64,000 nucleotides of DNA from Halorubrum hochsteinianum (GCF_023702125.1 NZ_CP098415.1:1178001-1242000), one strand, 5' to 3'. Positions 8,951-18,199 are shown, counted from the first letter of the stretch. A program made the numbers and translations. The notes: generated from the letters alone by a model not told the origin.

Positions 8951-10234
8951 ATGGATCTCGCCATCGACGCCCCGGCCCCGGCGGCCCCCGACTGCGCCGA
9001 CGACGGGACGTGGCTCGCCTGTATCGAGTGCGACGAGACGTTCGCGCCCTTCGAGACGGTCCGGTACACCTGCGACGAGTGCGACGGCCTGCTCGAAGTC
9101 CGGTACGACGACCCGCCGACCTTCGACGAGTTCGGCTCCGGCGCGCCCTCAGAGGGGCCAGACCGGGGCGTCTGGCGCTACCGCGAGGCGCTCCCCTTCG
9201 ACCTCGGCGTCACGCTCCCGGAGGGCGACACGCCGCTCCACCGCGTCCCCCGCATCGAGGAGGCGGTCGGCGTCGACGCGCTCCGGATCAAACACGAGGG
9301 GATGAACCCCACCGGCTCGTTCAAGGACCGCGGGATGACGGTCGGCGTCCGCGTCGCGAAGGAGCTGGGCGTGGGTGCGCTCGCGTGCGCCTCCACCGGG
9401 AACACCTCGGCCGCCCTCGCCGCCTACGGCGGCCGCGGCGACATGCAGACGCTCGTGTTGCTCCCGCAGGGGAAGGTCGCCGCCGGGAAGGTCGCGCAGG
9501 CGAGCCTCCACGGGGCCCGCATCCTGGAGGTCGACGGCAACTTCGACGCCTGCCTCGACATCGTTCAGGAGCTGGCCGCCCGCGGCGAGGCGTACCTGCT
9601 CAACTCCCTGAACCCGTTCCGCTTGGAGGGCCAGAAGACGATCGGCTTCGAGATCCTAGAGGAGTTCTACGCGGACTACGGCGTCTTCCCGGACCGGATC
9701 GTCCTCCCCGTCGGCAACGCGGGCAACACCTCGGCGCTGTACAAGGGCTTCCGCGAGCTGGTTCAGGCCGGCGCGCTCGACCCCGACGAGGTCCCCAAGC
9801 TGACCGGCGTTCAGGCGGACGGGGCCGCGCCGATGGTCGAGGCGATAGCGGAGGGGAACGACGAGATCCGGCGCTGGGAGGAGGTCGAGACCCGCGCGAC
9901 CGCGATCCGCATCGGCAACCCCGTCAACGCGCCGAAGGCGATCCCGGGGATCCGCAACACCGGCGGCACGGCGGTCGCCGTGAGCGACCCCGAGATCACC
10001 GCCGCGCAGCGCCACCTCGCCGCGGAGGGGGTCGGCGTCGAGCCCGCCTCCGCCGCGAGCCTCGCCGGGCTGAAAAAGCTCCGGCGCTCCGGCGTCGTCG
10101 ACGACGACGAGCGCGTCGTCTGCCTGACGACCGGCCACCTCCTGAAGGACCCCGAGGCGGCCTACGAGGCGGGCGGCGAGCCGGAGCCGGTTCCGAACGA
10201 CGTCGAGGCCGTCGTCGACCATCTTAGGGGCTGA
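8951..10234 (+). CDS. thrC: Threonine synthase
   Basis: This 427-residue PLP enzyme converts O-phosphohomoserine to threonine. The PLP lysine is K125 in NPTGSFKDRGMT. Other family motifs are CASTGNTSAALAAYG and the phosphate-binding loop PVGNAGNTSALYKGF. An N-terminal zinc-ribbon-like module (CIEC and CDEC, residues 24-44) is typical of the archaeal form. The C-terminal substrate-binding portion is complete (GVEPASAASLAGLKKL). A GCTTAAG box is 28 nt upstream. No other threonine-pathway genes are adjacent. Confidence 0.94.
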   Translation: MDLAIDAPAPAAPDCADDGTWLACIECDETFAPFETVRYTCDECDGLLEVRYDDPPTFDEFGSGAPSEGPDRGVWRYREALPFDLGVTLPEGDTPLHRVPRIEEAVGVDALRIKHEGMNPTGSFKDRGMTVGVRVAKELGVGALACASTGNTSAALAAYGGRGDMQTLVLLPQGKVAAGKVAQASLHGARILEVDGNFDACLDIVQELAARGEAYLLNSLNPFRLEGQKTIGFEILEEFYADYGVFPDRIVLPVGNAGNTSALYKGFRELVQAGALDPDEVPKLTGVQADGAAPMVEAIAEGNDEIRRWEEVETRATAIRIGNPVNAPKAIPGIRNTGGTAVAVSDPEITAAQRHLAAEGVGVEPASAASLAGLKKLRRSGVVDDDERVVCLTTGHLLKDPEAAYEAGGEPEPVPNDVEAVVDHLRG

Positions 10235-10274
10235 ACGCTCTCCCCTCGGCTCCGGCCGGCTCTCGCCGCAGGTA

Positions 10275-10303
10275 TTTATACACACAAACACGTACACAAA
10301 CAC
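10275..10303 (+). promoter_or_regulatory. vapBC promoter with a direct repeat in the leader/start region
   Basis: TTTATA at 10275-10280 is centred about 28 nt upstream of the vapB ATG. Immediately downstream are two identical decamers, ACACAAACAC at 10282-10291 and 10294-10303, spaced by 12 bp (about one helical turn). VapB antitoxins usually repress their own operon, so this is a candidate operator. That is an inference from position only. Confidence 0.5.
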
Positions 10304-10305
10304 CG

Positions 10306-10686
10306 ATGGCGACAAAGACAATCGGCGTCCGCGAGGAGGTGTACGAGCGGCTCCGCGCTCGGAAGCGGGACGACGAGAGCTTCACCGACCTCATCGACCG
10401 GTTGATCGACGAGAGCGAGGGCGACTGGCGCGAGGGGTTCGGATCGCTGTCAAGCGAGGAGGCCGAGTCGCTCCGCGAAGCGGCGGCCGCGTCGCGGGGG
10501 CGGCTCAACGAGTCTGCGGTCGACCGACAGACGGCGGCGGTCGACCGGTTAGCGGCCGCGGACGACGATGGTCGGCTGGCTGACGACGCCGACGCTGATG
10601 ACGATTCCGACGCCGACCCGGGCGGCGACACCGCCGACGCGGACGATACTGACGACGCGGGCGGCGACGCCGGAGGACCGCCGTGA
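10306..10686 (+). CDS. VapB-type antitoxin
   Basis: This encodes 126 residues. The N-terminal 35 residues (MATKTIGVREEVYERLRARK, then DDESFTDLIDRLIDES) match the archaeal antitoxins of the DUF217/VapB group, which have a ribbon-helix-helix-like DNA-binding fold. The C-terminal part is long and very acidic (Asp/Ala-rich) and would wrap or neutralise the toxin. It overlaps the toxin gene by four bases (GTGA), as is usual for these pairs. The acidic tail is longer than in most family members. Confidence 0.85.
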   Translation: MATKTIGVREEVYERLRARKRDDESFTDLIDRLIDESEGDWREGFGSLSSEEAESLREAAAASRGRLNESAVDRQTAAVDRLAAADDDGRLADDADADDDSDADPGGDTADADDTDDAGGDAGGPP

Positions 10687-11084
10687 CTCGGTACCTACTC
10701 GACACGACGTTTCTGATCGACTACCTGGGCGGTACCGACGGCGTTCGTCGCTTCCTCGAAGCACACGACGGAGACGAGTTCACGACGACGGCGATGAACT
10801 ACAAGGAAGTCGCGGTCGGCCGACGCCTCGACGACTCGTTCGACCCAGAGGAACTCGCGGCGGCGTTCGCGTGGCTCGACGTGGTCCCGATCGGACGGGA
10901 ACACGCGCTCGCGGCGAGCGCGTTCGAGGCGGACCTATTCCGCTCCGACGATCACACGAGGCGGGCCGTCGACGCCGCGACCGCGGACATCCTGATCGCC
11001 GCCGTGGCCGACGTCGAGGGGATGACGGTGGTCACCCGGAACGTCGACGACTTTGAGCCGTTCGTCCCCGTCGCGAGCTACTGA
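10683..11084 (+). CDS. VapC-type PIN-domain ribonuclease toxin
   Basis: This encodes 133 residues starting with GTG. PIN-domain acidic residues are visible: D in YLLDTTFLIDYL, E in MNYKEVAVG, D in VDAATADILIAAVA, and a last acidic residue in TRNVDDFEPF. These chelate Mg2+ or Mn2+ for RNA cleavage, often of initiator tRNA or rRNA in this family. It is translationally coupled to the antitoxin gene. Its stop codon abuts the stop of serA on the opposite strand with no gap, so the module is packed tightly against housekeeping sequence. Confidence 0.88.
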   Translation: MTRYLLDTTFLIDYLGGTDGVRRFLEAHDGDEFTTTAMNYKEVAVGRRLDDSFDPEELAAAFAWLDVVPIGREHALAASAFEADLFRSDDHTRRAVDAATADILIAAVADVEGMTVVTRNVDDFEPFVPVASY

Positions 11085-12689
11085 CTACTCGTCGGCGCGC
11101 GCCTCGGCGGCGTCCAGCGTGATCTCGGTGATCTCGACGATCCGGTCGTCGGCGAGGAGTTCCTCGATGGCGGCGTCGGGGACGGCGGCGTCGAGGTTGT
11201 AGACGGTGAGCGCCTCCCCGCCCTGCGTCTCGCGGCCGTTGAACATCCCGGCAATGTTCACGTCGTGGTCGCCGAGCACGGTCCCGATGAGCCCGATGAC
11301 GCCGGGCTCGTCGGTGTTGCGCGCGACGAGCATGTGCCCGTACGGGACCGCGTCGACGCGGAAGCCGTCGATGCGGACGATGCGGGCGTCCTCGCCGGCG
11401 AACAGGGTCCCCTCGACCGCTATCTCGCCGTCGCCGTTGCGGACGGTGACGCGGACGAGGCTCTGGAAGTCGTCGGTCTGCCGCGTCTTCGACTCGGTAA
11501 CCTCGATGCCGCGCTCCTCGGCGAGCCGCGGCGCGTTCACGGCGTTCACCTGCCACTCCAGCGGCTCGAAGACGCCCTTCAGCGCGCTCGCGGTGACGAG
11601 GTCGACGTCCTCCGCGGCGATGTCACCCTCGTAGGTCGCCTCGACCTCGGTGATCCGGCCGTCGAGCAACTGTGCGGCCACCTTCCCCGCGGTCTCGGCC
11701 ACGTCGATGTACGGCTCGATCCGCGGGAACGCCGTCTCGTCGACCGAGGGGGCGTTGAGCGCGGTGAGCACGGGTTCGTCGTCGAACGCGGCGAGCACGG
11801 CCTCGGCGGTGTCGACCGCGACGTTCTCCTGGGCTGCCTCCGTCGACGCGCCGAGGTGCGGCGTCACGACGACCTCCTCGACGTCTAAGAGCGGCGAGTC
11901 GTCCGGGAGCGGCTCCTCGGCGAAGGAGTCGAGCGCAGCGCCCGCGAGGACGCCGTCATCGACCGCCTCCGCGAGCGCGGCCTCGTCGACGATGCCGCCG
12001 CGGGCGCAGTTGATCAGGTAGCCGCCCTCCAGTTGGGCCAGCTCGTCCTCGCCGATCATCCCCTCGGTCTCGGGGAGCAGTGGCGTGTGGATCGTCGCGA
12101 AGTCGCCCCGCCCGAGCGCCTCGTGGAGGTCCTCGACGAGCTCGGCACCGAGCCGCTCTGCGCGCTCCTCGGAGATGTACGGGTCGTAGACCACCAGATC
12201 CATCCTGAGCGAGTCGAGCCGCTTCGCGACCTCCTGCCCGACGCGGCCGAGGCCGACGATGGTGAGCGTCTTGTTGTTCACCTCGGTGCCGAGGAACTCG
12301 CCTTTCGCCCACTCGCCGTCGACGAGGCGGCCGTGCGCCTGCGGGATCGAGCGCGCGACGGCGAACGTCATCGCCACCGTGTGTTCGGCGGCGGCGCGGA
12401 CGTTCCCCTCGGGGGCGTTCGCGACGATGACGCCGTGGTCGGTGGCGGCGTCGATGTCGATGTTGTCCACGCCGATGCCGGCGCGGCCGACGATGACGAG
12501 GTCGGGGGCGGCCTCGAAGACGGCCTCCGTGACCTCGGTTCCGGACCGCACGATCAGCGCGTTGGCGTCGGCGACGGCGTCGAGCAACGCCTCCCCCTCG
12601 CTCTCGTAGTCGGTGACGACCTCGTGGCCGGCGTCTTGGAGTCGGTCCAACCCCGCGTCCGCGATGGGGTCGGTCACGAGTACCTTCAT
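11085..12689 (-). CDS. serA: D-3-phosphoglycerate dehydrogenase
   Basis: This 534-residue enzyme catalyses the first step of serine synthesis from 3-phosphoglycerate. The start MKVLVTDPIADAGLDRLQDA at 12689 is chosen over a much longer open frame because a GTTAACC box is centred 27 nt upstream. The Rossmann motif VGLGRVGQ is at about residues 145-152. Catalytic Arg (NCARGGIVDE), Glu and His (TPHLGAST) are present. The C-terminal third holds the intervening substrate-binding domain and an ACT domain (NTDEPGVIGLIGTVLGDHDV), the usual site of serine control. A serB-like gene ends at the far right of the window. Confidence 0.95.
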   Translation of the reverse strand: MKVLVTDPIADAGLDRLQDAGHEVVTDYESEGEALLDAVADANALIVRSGTEVTEAVFEAAPDLVIVGRAGIGVDNIDIDAATDHGVIVANAPEGNVRAAAEHTVAMTFAVARSIPQAHGRLVDGEWAKGEFLGTEVNNKTLTIVGLGRVGQEVAKRLDSLRMDLVVYDPYISEERAERLGAELVEDLHEALGRGDFATIHTPLLPETEGMIGEDELAQLEGGYLINCARGGIVDEAALAEAVDDGVLAGAALDSFAEEPLPDDSPLLDVEEVVVTPHLGASTEAAQENVAVDTAEAVLAAFDDEPVLTALNAPSVDETAFPRIEPYIDVAETAGKVAAQLLDGRITEVEATYEGDIAAEDVDLVTASALKGVFEPLEWQVNAVNAPRLAEERGIEVTESKTRQTDDFQSLVRVTVRNGDGEIAVEGTLFAGEDARIVRIDGFRVDAVPYGHMLVARNTDEPGVIGLIGTVLGDHDVNIAGMFNGRETQGGEALTVYNLDAAVPDAAIEELLADDRIVEITEITLDAAEARADE

Positions 12690-12860
12690 GCCGAAACGCA
12701 CCCGCGGCGCGGGGTTAACGCTTTCCTCATCGCGCCGTTTTGCCGCCCGAACGGATCCGCGATCGCGTTCATCTACCCCTCCGTTTCCGGTGGAGAGTGC
12801 GCGTTCGTGTACACTTCTCGCGCCGGTACTGCCTTTTATACGGGGCCGCATGGTCGGGAC

Positions 12861-14162
12861 ATGGACTTCACGATCGCGTTCGTCGGCGTCGGGGCCATCC
12901 TCGTGCTCACCGCCGTCAGCGCATTCTTCTCCAGTTCGGAGCTCGCGGTGTTCTCCGTGCCGACACACCGGATCGACTCGCTCGTCGCGACCGACGTGCC
13001 GGGCGCGAAGGCGCTGTCGGCGCTGCGCGACGACTCGCACCGCTTCCTCGTCACCGCCCTCGTGAGCAACAACGTCGCCAACATCGCCGCCGCGTCGGTC
13101 GCGACCGCGGTGTTCGTGCGGTTCGGGTTCTCCGGCGGCGAGGCGGCCACGGGGTCGACGCTCGTCACCTCGGTGTTCGTCATCGTCTTCGGCGAGATCG
13201 CGCCGAAGTCGTACGCGGTCGCCAACGCGGAGAAGCACGCGCTTCGCGTCTCCCGGATCGTCGTCGCGATCCAGCGCGTCCTCCGCCCGATCCTGTTCGT
13301 GTTCGAGGCGCTCTCGGGGGTCGTCAACCGCTTCACCGGCGGCGAGTCCGCCATCGAGTCGTACCTCACCCGCGAGGAGATCGCGACGTTCGTCCGGTCG
13401 GGCGAGGCCGCGGGCGCGCTCGACCCCGAGGAGGGCGCGATGATCCGCGGCGTCCTCGATTTAGAGACCACGACCGTCGCCGCGGTGATGGTCCCCCGCA
13501 CCGACGTGGTCGCGCTCCCCGACACGGCCAGCCCCGCGGACGCGCTCTCCCGGGCCGCGAGCGAGGGCGTCACCCGGATGCCGGTCTACGGCGAGAACCG
13601 CGACGACGTGGTCGGGATCGTCGACGTGCGCGACGCGATCCGCGCGAACGACGCCGGCGACGACCTCGCGAGCGCGCTCAGCGAACCGACGTTCGTCCCT
13701 GAGACGAAGCCGCTCGACGAGCTGTTCGCCGAGATGCGGGCCGGCGAGGCGCGGATGGTCGTCGTCGTCGACGAGCACGGCGCGGTCGTCGGGATCGCGA
13801 CCCTGGAGGACCTCTTCGAGGAGGTCGTCGGGGAGCTGGTCGGGCGGTGGGAGACGGACGCCGTCGACCTCGTCGCCCCCGACGCGGCCGTCGTCCGCGG
13901 CTGGACGACGGTGTCGCATCTCAACGAGACGCTCGGCCTCTCGCTCCCCGCGGACGCGGGAGCCGAGACCGTGGCGGGGCTGGTCACCCGACAGCTCGGC
14001 CGGCTCCCCACCGAGGGCGACCGCGTCGCGGTCGGAAACGTGACGCTCGCCGTCACGGGCGCGACCGCGACCCGAGTCACGCGGGTCCGGGTCGAGCACG
14101 CCGACGAGAGCGGGTTCGGCGTCGTCGACGGAGCCGCCGACGGACCGGTCGACGCCGCGTGA
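12861..14162 (+). CDS. CNNM/CorC-type membrane protein with CBS domains
   Basis: This 433-residue protein has an N-terminal DUF21 (CNNM) membrane domain with about four spans (LVLTAVSAFFSSSELAVFSV is typical), then a CBS pair (MVPRTDVVALPDTASPADAL and EARMVVVVDEHGAVVGIATL followed by EDLFEEVVGEL), then a C-terminal CorC_HlyC/transporter-associated domain (LGLSLPADAGAETVAGLV). Members take part in Mg2+ or Co2+ efflux or homeostasis; the name hemolysin C is historical. A TTTTATA box is about 24 nt upstream of the ATG at 12861. It is divergent from serA. Confidence 0.9.
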   Translation: MDFTIAFVGVGAILVLTAVSAFFSSSELAVFSVPTHRIDSLVATDVPGAKALSALRDDSHRFLVTALVSNNVANIAAASVATAVFVRFGFSGGEAATGSTLVTSVFVIVFGEIAPKSYAVANAEKHALRVSRIVVAIQRVLRPILFVFEALSGVVNRFTGGESAIESYLTREEIATFVRSGEAAGALDPEEGAMIRGVLDLETTTVAAVMVPRTDVVALPDTASPADALSRAASEGVTRMPVYGENRDDVVGIVDVRDAIRANDAGDDLASALSEPTFVPETKPLDELFAEMRAGEARMVVVVDEHGAVVGIATLEDLFEEVVGELVGRWETDAVDLVAPDAAVVRGWTTVSHLNETLGLSLPADAGAETVAGLVTRQLGRLPTEGDRVAVGNVTLAVTGATATRVTRVRVEHADESGFGVVDGAADGPVDAA

Positions 14163-14286
14163 CCGCCTCCCGTCCACCCACCGTCTGTCCGACCGCCGCC
14201 GCGGTCCCCGCCGGTCGCGGAGAGATGCCACACGTAACACAACATACATGAGTCTCCGAGGGGTCCCGGGAGACACGTTCTCGATC

Positions 14287-15117
14287 ATGGTGAGCCGCTG
14301 GGCGTGCGACCGGTGCGGGTTCGTCGCGTGGACGCGGGACCGGTCCGACATCTCGGAGGTGACGGGGTCACACCTGCTCGCGCACCACTCCGACGCGCTC
14401 TCGAAGTCCGACTTCCGCGTGAGCTGGGACTGCCCGTACTGCGCCACCGCCAAGACCGCCTACGACACCGACGGCGCGGTCGCCGAGTTCAAGACGCACC
14501 TCCACGGCCACGCGACCGACCGGATCGACGACGGCGTCCACGTGGCCGACCGGGTGGGCTGGGACGGCGTCGTCCGGGTCGACGCCTCCCCGACCGGCGG
14601 CGAGGCCGACGCGCTCCGGGCGCACTTCCACGGCGCTGCGGGGCTCGTCGTCGCCGTGACGCCCGCGCCGGAGCGACTGGTCCGCGCGCTCGACGAGCGC
14701 CTCTCCTCGTGGCCGCGCCGGACGGTGATCGTCAGCACCGGCGAGTACGACTTCGAGGCGACGCCGGACGTCGACTTCGAGGGGCTCGACGTCGAACTCG
14801 TCGAACTCGACCCGCGCCTCTCCCCCGACGAGGTCGGCGAGACCGTCTCGCGGATCCTCGACGCGAACCACGAGCCCGGCGAGCGCGTCTCGCTGGAGGT
14901 GAGCGTCTTCCATCAGATCGTCGCCGCCTTCGACGTCGAGCGCGCGGTCGCGTTCGTCCGCATGCTCGCCGCGCGCCTCGCCGACGCCGGCGGCGTGTTA
15001 CAGCTGTACGTCGACGCCGACGCGGACCGCAACGTCGCCACCGTCCTGAACTTCCTCGACGAGACGATCGACCTCACCGTCGCGGTCGACGGCGACCGGT
15101 TCGTCCGCCGACCGTAG
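14287..15117 (+). CDS. Haloarchaeal zinc-finger protein with alpha/beta C-terminal domain
   Basis: This encodes 276 residues from the ATG at 14287; an in-frame ATG at 14248 would add 13. The N-terminal 80 residues hold two zinc-finger-like units: CDRC followed about 20 residues later by HLLAHH, and CPYC followed by HLHGH. The remainder is an alpha/beta domain with strands such as GLVVAVTPAPERLV and RTVIVSTGEYDFE and a C-terminal GGVLQLYVDADADRNVATVL. It resembles P-loop-fold haloarchaeal regulators in outline, but I see no Walker motif, so it is not an obvious ATPase. Function unknown; the double finger suggests nucleic-acid or protein binding. Confidence 0.7.
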   Translation: MVSRWACDRCGFVAWTRDRSDISEVTGSHLLAHHSDALSKSDFRVSWDCPYCATAKTAYDTDGAVAEFKTHLHGHATDRIDDGVHVADRVGWDGVVRVDASPTGGEADALRAHFHGAAGLVVAVTPAPERLVRALDERLSSWPRRTVIVSTGEYDFEATPDVDFEGLDVELVELDPRLSPDEVGETVSRILDANHEPGERVSLEVSVFHQIVAAFDVERAVAFVRMLAARLADAGGVLQLYVDADADRNVATVLNFLDETIDLTVAVDGDRFVRRP

Positions 15118-15181
15118 GCGCGGCCGCCGGTCTCTTCCTGCCAGCCTCTTCCTGCCAGTCCCTTCTCCCGGTCGGCCCCGC

Positions 15182-16675
15182 CTACCCGTCGTAACTCTCG
15201 GTGTAGTCCGCGGGCCAGCGGACGTAGACGTACTCGACGTGTCTGTCCGCGGCCGCCTCGACGACGGCGCGCTTGAACCGCCGCAGCACGGCTCTCGCGC
15301 GCTCTCGGGCGGCCTCGGAGGCGGTCCCGTCGCTCGCGAGCGCCCGGAGTTCCCGTTCGACGTCGACGCCCAACGGGGGCTCGGCCGGCTCGTCCGGTGG
15401 ATCCGCCGCGTCCGAGATTCCCTCGGTCGCGTCCTCGGAGACCCCCTCGGTCGCGTCCTCGGAGATCCCACCGGTTTCGCCCTCCGAGACGATCCGGGGC
15501 AGGTACGCGGCGGCGAGGTCCGCCACCAGCCGGTCGCGGTGGTCGAGCGCGTCGATCAGCCACTCGACCGCCGCCGACCGGTCGGCCGCGCCGGGGTCCG
15601 CTGCCTCGAGGAGTTCGCAGTACAGCCACGCCGCGTACCGCCGCACGTCGGTGTCGCGCGCGCCCGTGCCGGAAGACGGGCTCCGCCTCCCTCCCGTCCG
15701 ATCGGCCGCGGTCCGCTCCCCGGCGACCGCGCGGAACGCCGCGAGCAGCCCGTCGGCCTCGAACGGACGCTCGGTCAGGAGTCGGTCGCGAACGTCGCCC
15801 GCGGGGACGGCGTCCGCCTCGGCGACGACCGCGGCGACGGACGCCGCGGCGGCCCGACGCACCGCTTCCGAGGGGTCTCCGAGCGAGCCGAGCAGCGCGC
15901 CGGTCGCGTCCCGCCGGTCGAGGTCCCCGAGCCGCTCGACGACGGTGAGCCGGAGCCGCTCGTTTCCCCGGCGCGCCGCGAGCGCGAGCAGCTCGACCGC
16001 CTCGTCGGTGTCCATCTCGACGAGCGCGTCGACCGCGGCGCTGCGAACGAGGTCGTTCGGCGCGTTCACCAGCGGTCGGACCGCCTCGACGTTCTCCCCG
16101 CCGACGCGGGCGTAGCCCCTGACTGCCCGGGCGCGGACCCGGTCGTCGCCGTCGTCGAACGCCTCGCGGAGCCGGGGCGCGGCGTCCTCGCCTCCGACGA
16201 ACCCCAACCCGGTCGCGCCGACCATCCGATACGCGGCCCGGTCGCGGTCCAGCCACCGCGCGAACGTCCCGGCGGCGCTCTCCTCCGGCTCTCCGGCCCC
16301 CTCCGCGCCCTCGCCGCGCCGTCGCTCGGCGATCCGCCTCGCCAGCCGGTCGACGTGGGCGTCGCCGTGGAAGTACAGCGACTCGATCGCCGCCGCGCGG
16401 ACGGCCTCGTCGGGGTCGTCGAGCGCGGTCCCGAACAGCGCCTCGACGATCCGGTCCCGCTCGGCGCTCATCGAACTGGAGGGATTGCCGAGCGCCTCGG
16501 CCGCCTCGCGGCGCGTCGAGGCGTCGAACCGCCGGTCGAGCCGCGCCATCGCGGGCGGCCGACCGCCGTCAGTGCGCCCGGCGTCGGCGTGGGCCGAGCG
16601 GTCTCCGCGGTGACGGCCGGCGTCGCCGCTCTCCGTCGGCTCCGGGGCTTCGTCGGTCCGCGGCCCGTCGTCCAT
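15182..16675 (-). CDS. HEAT-repeat protein
   Basis: The 497-residue product is built of repeated helical pairs with the HEAT/PBS-lyase pattern: DPDEAVRAAAIESLYF, DRVRARAVRGYARVG, DLVRSAAVDALVEMD, NERLRLTVVERLGDLD and EAVRRAAAASVAAVV. Such solenoids scaffold protein complexes; no enzymatic domain is present. The N-terminal 50 residues are polar and disordered. Near the C-terminus a short in-frame duplication (SEDATEG twice, from a 27-bp repeat near 15417-15475) marks a disordered linker. A GTTTAAC box lies about 30 nt upstream. The family is frequent in haloarchaea and its clients are unknown. Confidence 0.85.
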   Translation of the reverse strand: MDDGPRTDEAPEPTESGDAGRHRGDRSAHADAGRTDGGRPPAMARLDRRFDASTRREAAEALGNPSSSMSAERDRIVEALFGTALDDPDEAVRAAAIESLYFHGDAHVDRLARRIAERRRGEGAEGAGEPEESAAGTFARWLDRDRAAYRMVGATGLGFVGGEDAAPRLREAFDDGDDRVRARAVRGYARVGGENVEAVRPLVNAPNDLVRSAAVDALVEMDTDEAVELLALAARRGNERLRLTVVERLGDLDRRDATGALLGSLGDPSEAVRRAAAASVAAVVAEADAVPAGDVRDRLLTERPFEADGLLAAFRAVAGERTAADRTGGRRSPSSGTGARDTDVRRYAAWLYCELLEAADPGAADRSAAVEWLIDALDHRDRLVADLAAAYLPRIVSEGETGGISEDATEGVSEDATEGISDAADPPDEPAEPPLGVDVERELRALASDGTASEAARERARAVLRRFKRAVVEAAADRHVEYVYVRWPADYTESYDG

Positions 16676-16764
16676 CTACGAAAACCTCACCGATCCGGTA
16701 CGTTAAACGCACGGCCGCGATTATCCGAACTGAGAATCTCTCGGGGGCTCCGAGTCCGTCCGCG

Positions 16765-17349
16765 TCAGTCGAGCCCGAACACCCGGACCGCGTCGTACTC
16801 CGGCCCGGAAGGCGTCAGCGTCGACTCGATCAGCCGGATCTCGCCGACCGAGAACGTCCCGACCGCCGGGTCCTCGGCGTCGAGCGCGTCTCGGACCGCG
16901 TCGGCGCCGGTCGCGTTCTCGACGCGGCCCAGCGTGACGTGCGGCGTGAACCCGTGGTCGGCCGGGTCGACGCCGAGCGCGGTCGTCTCGGCTTCGAGCG
17001 CCTCGTGGAGCGCGGCGAGGTCGTCGCCGCCCCGGCCGACGCCGGCCCAGACGACGGAGACGTACTCGCGGTTCGGGAAGACGCCGAGGCCGCCGACCGC
17101 GGCCTCGAACGGGGCGACGCCCGCGCGGTCGACCGCGCGCTCGCCGGCTTCGATCACGTCGTCGACGGCGGGCGTGTCTCGGGGGGAGTCCCCGTCGCTC
17201 TCGGCGACGTCGCCGCAGAACTTCAGCGTCACGTGCGCCTGCTCGGGGTCGACCGGGTTGACGCCCGGCGCGTCCGCGAAGGGGGCCTGCGCGTCCGCGA
17301 CTGCCGGGGCGAGGTCGTCCGGAAGGTCGACGGCGAAGAACGCGCGCAT
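16765..17349 (-). CDS. thpR: RNA 2',3'-cyclic phosphodiesterase (2H family)
   Basis: This encodes 194 residues. The two HxTx motifs of the 2H phosphoesterase superfamily are visible as HVTLKFCG near residue 43 and HVTLGRVEN in the C-terminal half. ThpR (formerly 2'-5' RNA ligase LigT) opens 2',3'-cyclic phosphates on RNA ends. The start at 17349 (MRAFFAVDLPDDLAPAV) matches the family N-terminus; the upstream extension is not homologous. A GTTTATC box lies about 33 nt upstream. A second, more divergent 2H protein is encoded at 23782-24330. Confidence 0.88.
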   Translation of the reverse strand: MRAFFAVDLPDDLAPAVADAQAPFADAPGVNPVDPEQAHVTLKFCGDVAESDGDSPRDTPAVDDVIEAGERAVDRAGVAPFEAAVGGLGVFPNREYVSVVWAGVGRGGDDLAALHEALEAETTALGVDPADHGFTPHVTLGRVENATGADAVRDALDAEDPAVGTFSVGEIRLIESTLTPSGPEYDAVRVFGLD

Positions 17350-17469
17350 CGTCGGGCGCGACGCTTCGCCGCGACGGTTGATAAACCCCGGCCGATGCGG
17401 CGGCGTCCGCCTCGCGTCGGCCGCCCCGCCAAATCCCAATTTCTCACCGCTTGGGCCGCCTCGCACCGC

Positions 17470-18117
17470 TCATTTCTCGACTATCACGCACGGGTTCGTC
17501 TGCCCGATCGACCGCCAGTCGTCTTCCCCGACCGCCTTCCAGAAGCTCCGCGGCCTCGTCCCGAGCGCGTCCCGGATCTCGTCGTACGTCAGGAGGTTCT
17601 CGCCGTCGAGCAGGAGTTCGAAGCGCTCGGGGTCCGTCTCCGGGTCGCTCCGGTACGCGGCGCGCGTGTGCCGGTTCGGATAGTTGAAGATCAGCCGTCC
17701 GCCCGGTTCGACGCGCGCGTACAGCGCCTCGATCGCCGGGACGATCGCCTCGACGTAGTGGAGCGTCGCGATACACGTGACGCACTCGAATCGCCGGTCG
17801 ACGTCGAACTCGGGAAGCCTCGCGGTCTCGAAGGTCAGGTTCTCCGCCCCTTCGGCGTCGGCGAGCGAACGGTTCCCCCGCAGGACCGACTCGGCCGCGT
17901 CGTACCCGAAGAGGGACGCCTCGGGGTGCCGGCGACTCAGGGCGAACAGGGCGAACCCGGGCCCGCAGCCGACGTCGGCCACGGACTCCGGGAACGGTTC
18001 GAACAGCCGGTCGAGCCGGTCGGCCATGCGCTCGCCGGCGGCCCGCATCCCGTCCAGCGACGCCCGGTCGGTCGTCCGCCAGTGTTCCTCCCAGTCGATC
18101 GTCGAGGGGAACGCCAT
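17470..18117 (-). CDS. Class I SAM-dependent methyltransferase
   Basis: This 215-residue enzyme has the glycine-rich SAM motif VADVGCGPGFALFAL at about residues 46-60, an acidic second-strand residue (FGYDAAESVL), and post-motif FECVTCIATLHYVE, giving a complete Rossmann core. The C-terminal region (GRLIFNYPNRHTRAAYRS) completes the sheet. The substrate is not evident. It lies in a same-strand run with uvrC and thpR, but gaps of 80-120 nt suggest separate transcripts. Confidence 0.82.
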   Translation of the reverse strand: MAFPSTIDWEEHWRTTDRASLDGMRAAGERMADRLDRLFEPFPESVADVGCGPGFALFALSRRHPEASLFGYDAAESVLRGNRSLADAEGAENLTFETARLPEFDVDRRFECVTCIATLHYVEAIVPAIEALYARVEPGGRLIFNYPNRHTRAAYRSDPETDPERFELLLDGENLLTYDEIRDALGTRPRSFWKAVGEDDWRSIGQTNPCVIVEK

Positions 18118-18199
18118 GGCTCCGTCGGGAGATGGGGCGGGCCGGCCGAGAGTCCGTCGATCGGCGTCGTTCCGGGTCGCGGTGCGCGTCGCCCGACGG

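Noticed and set aside
15239-17683. A plus-strand frame of 814 codons
   Set aside because: It is antisense to the HEAT-repeat and ThpR genes, which have clear motifs. Composition is Arg/Ser/Pro-rich and not halophilic.
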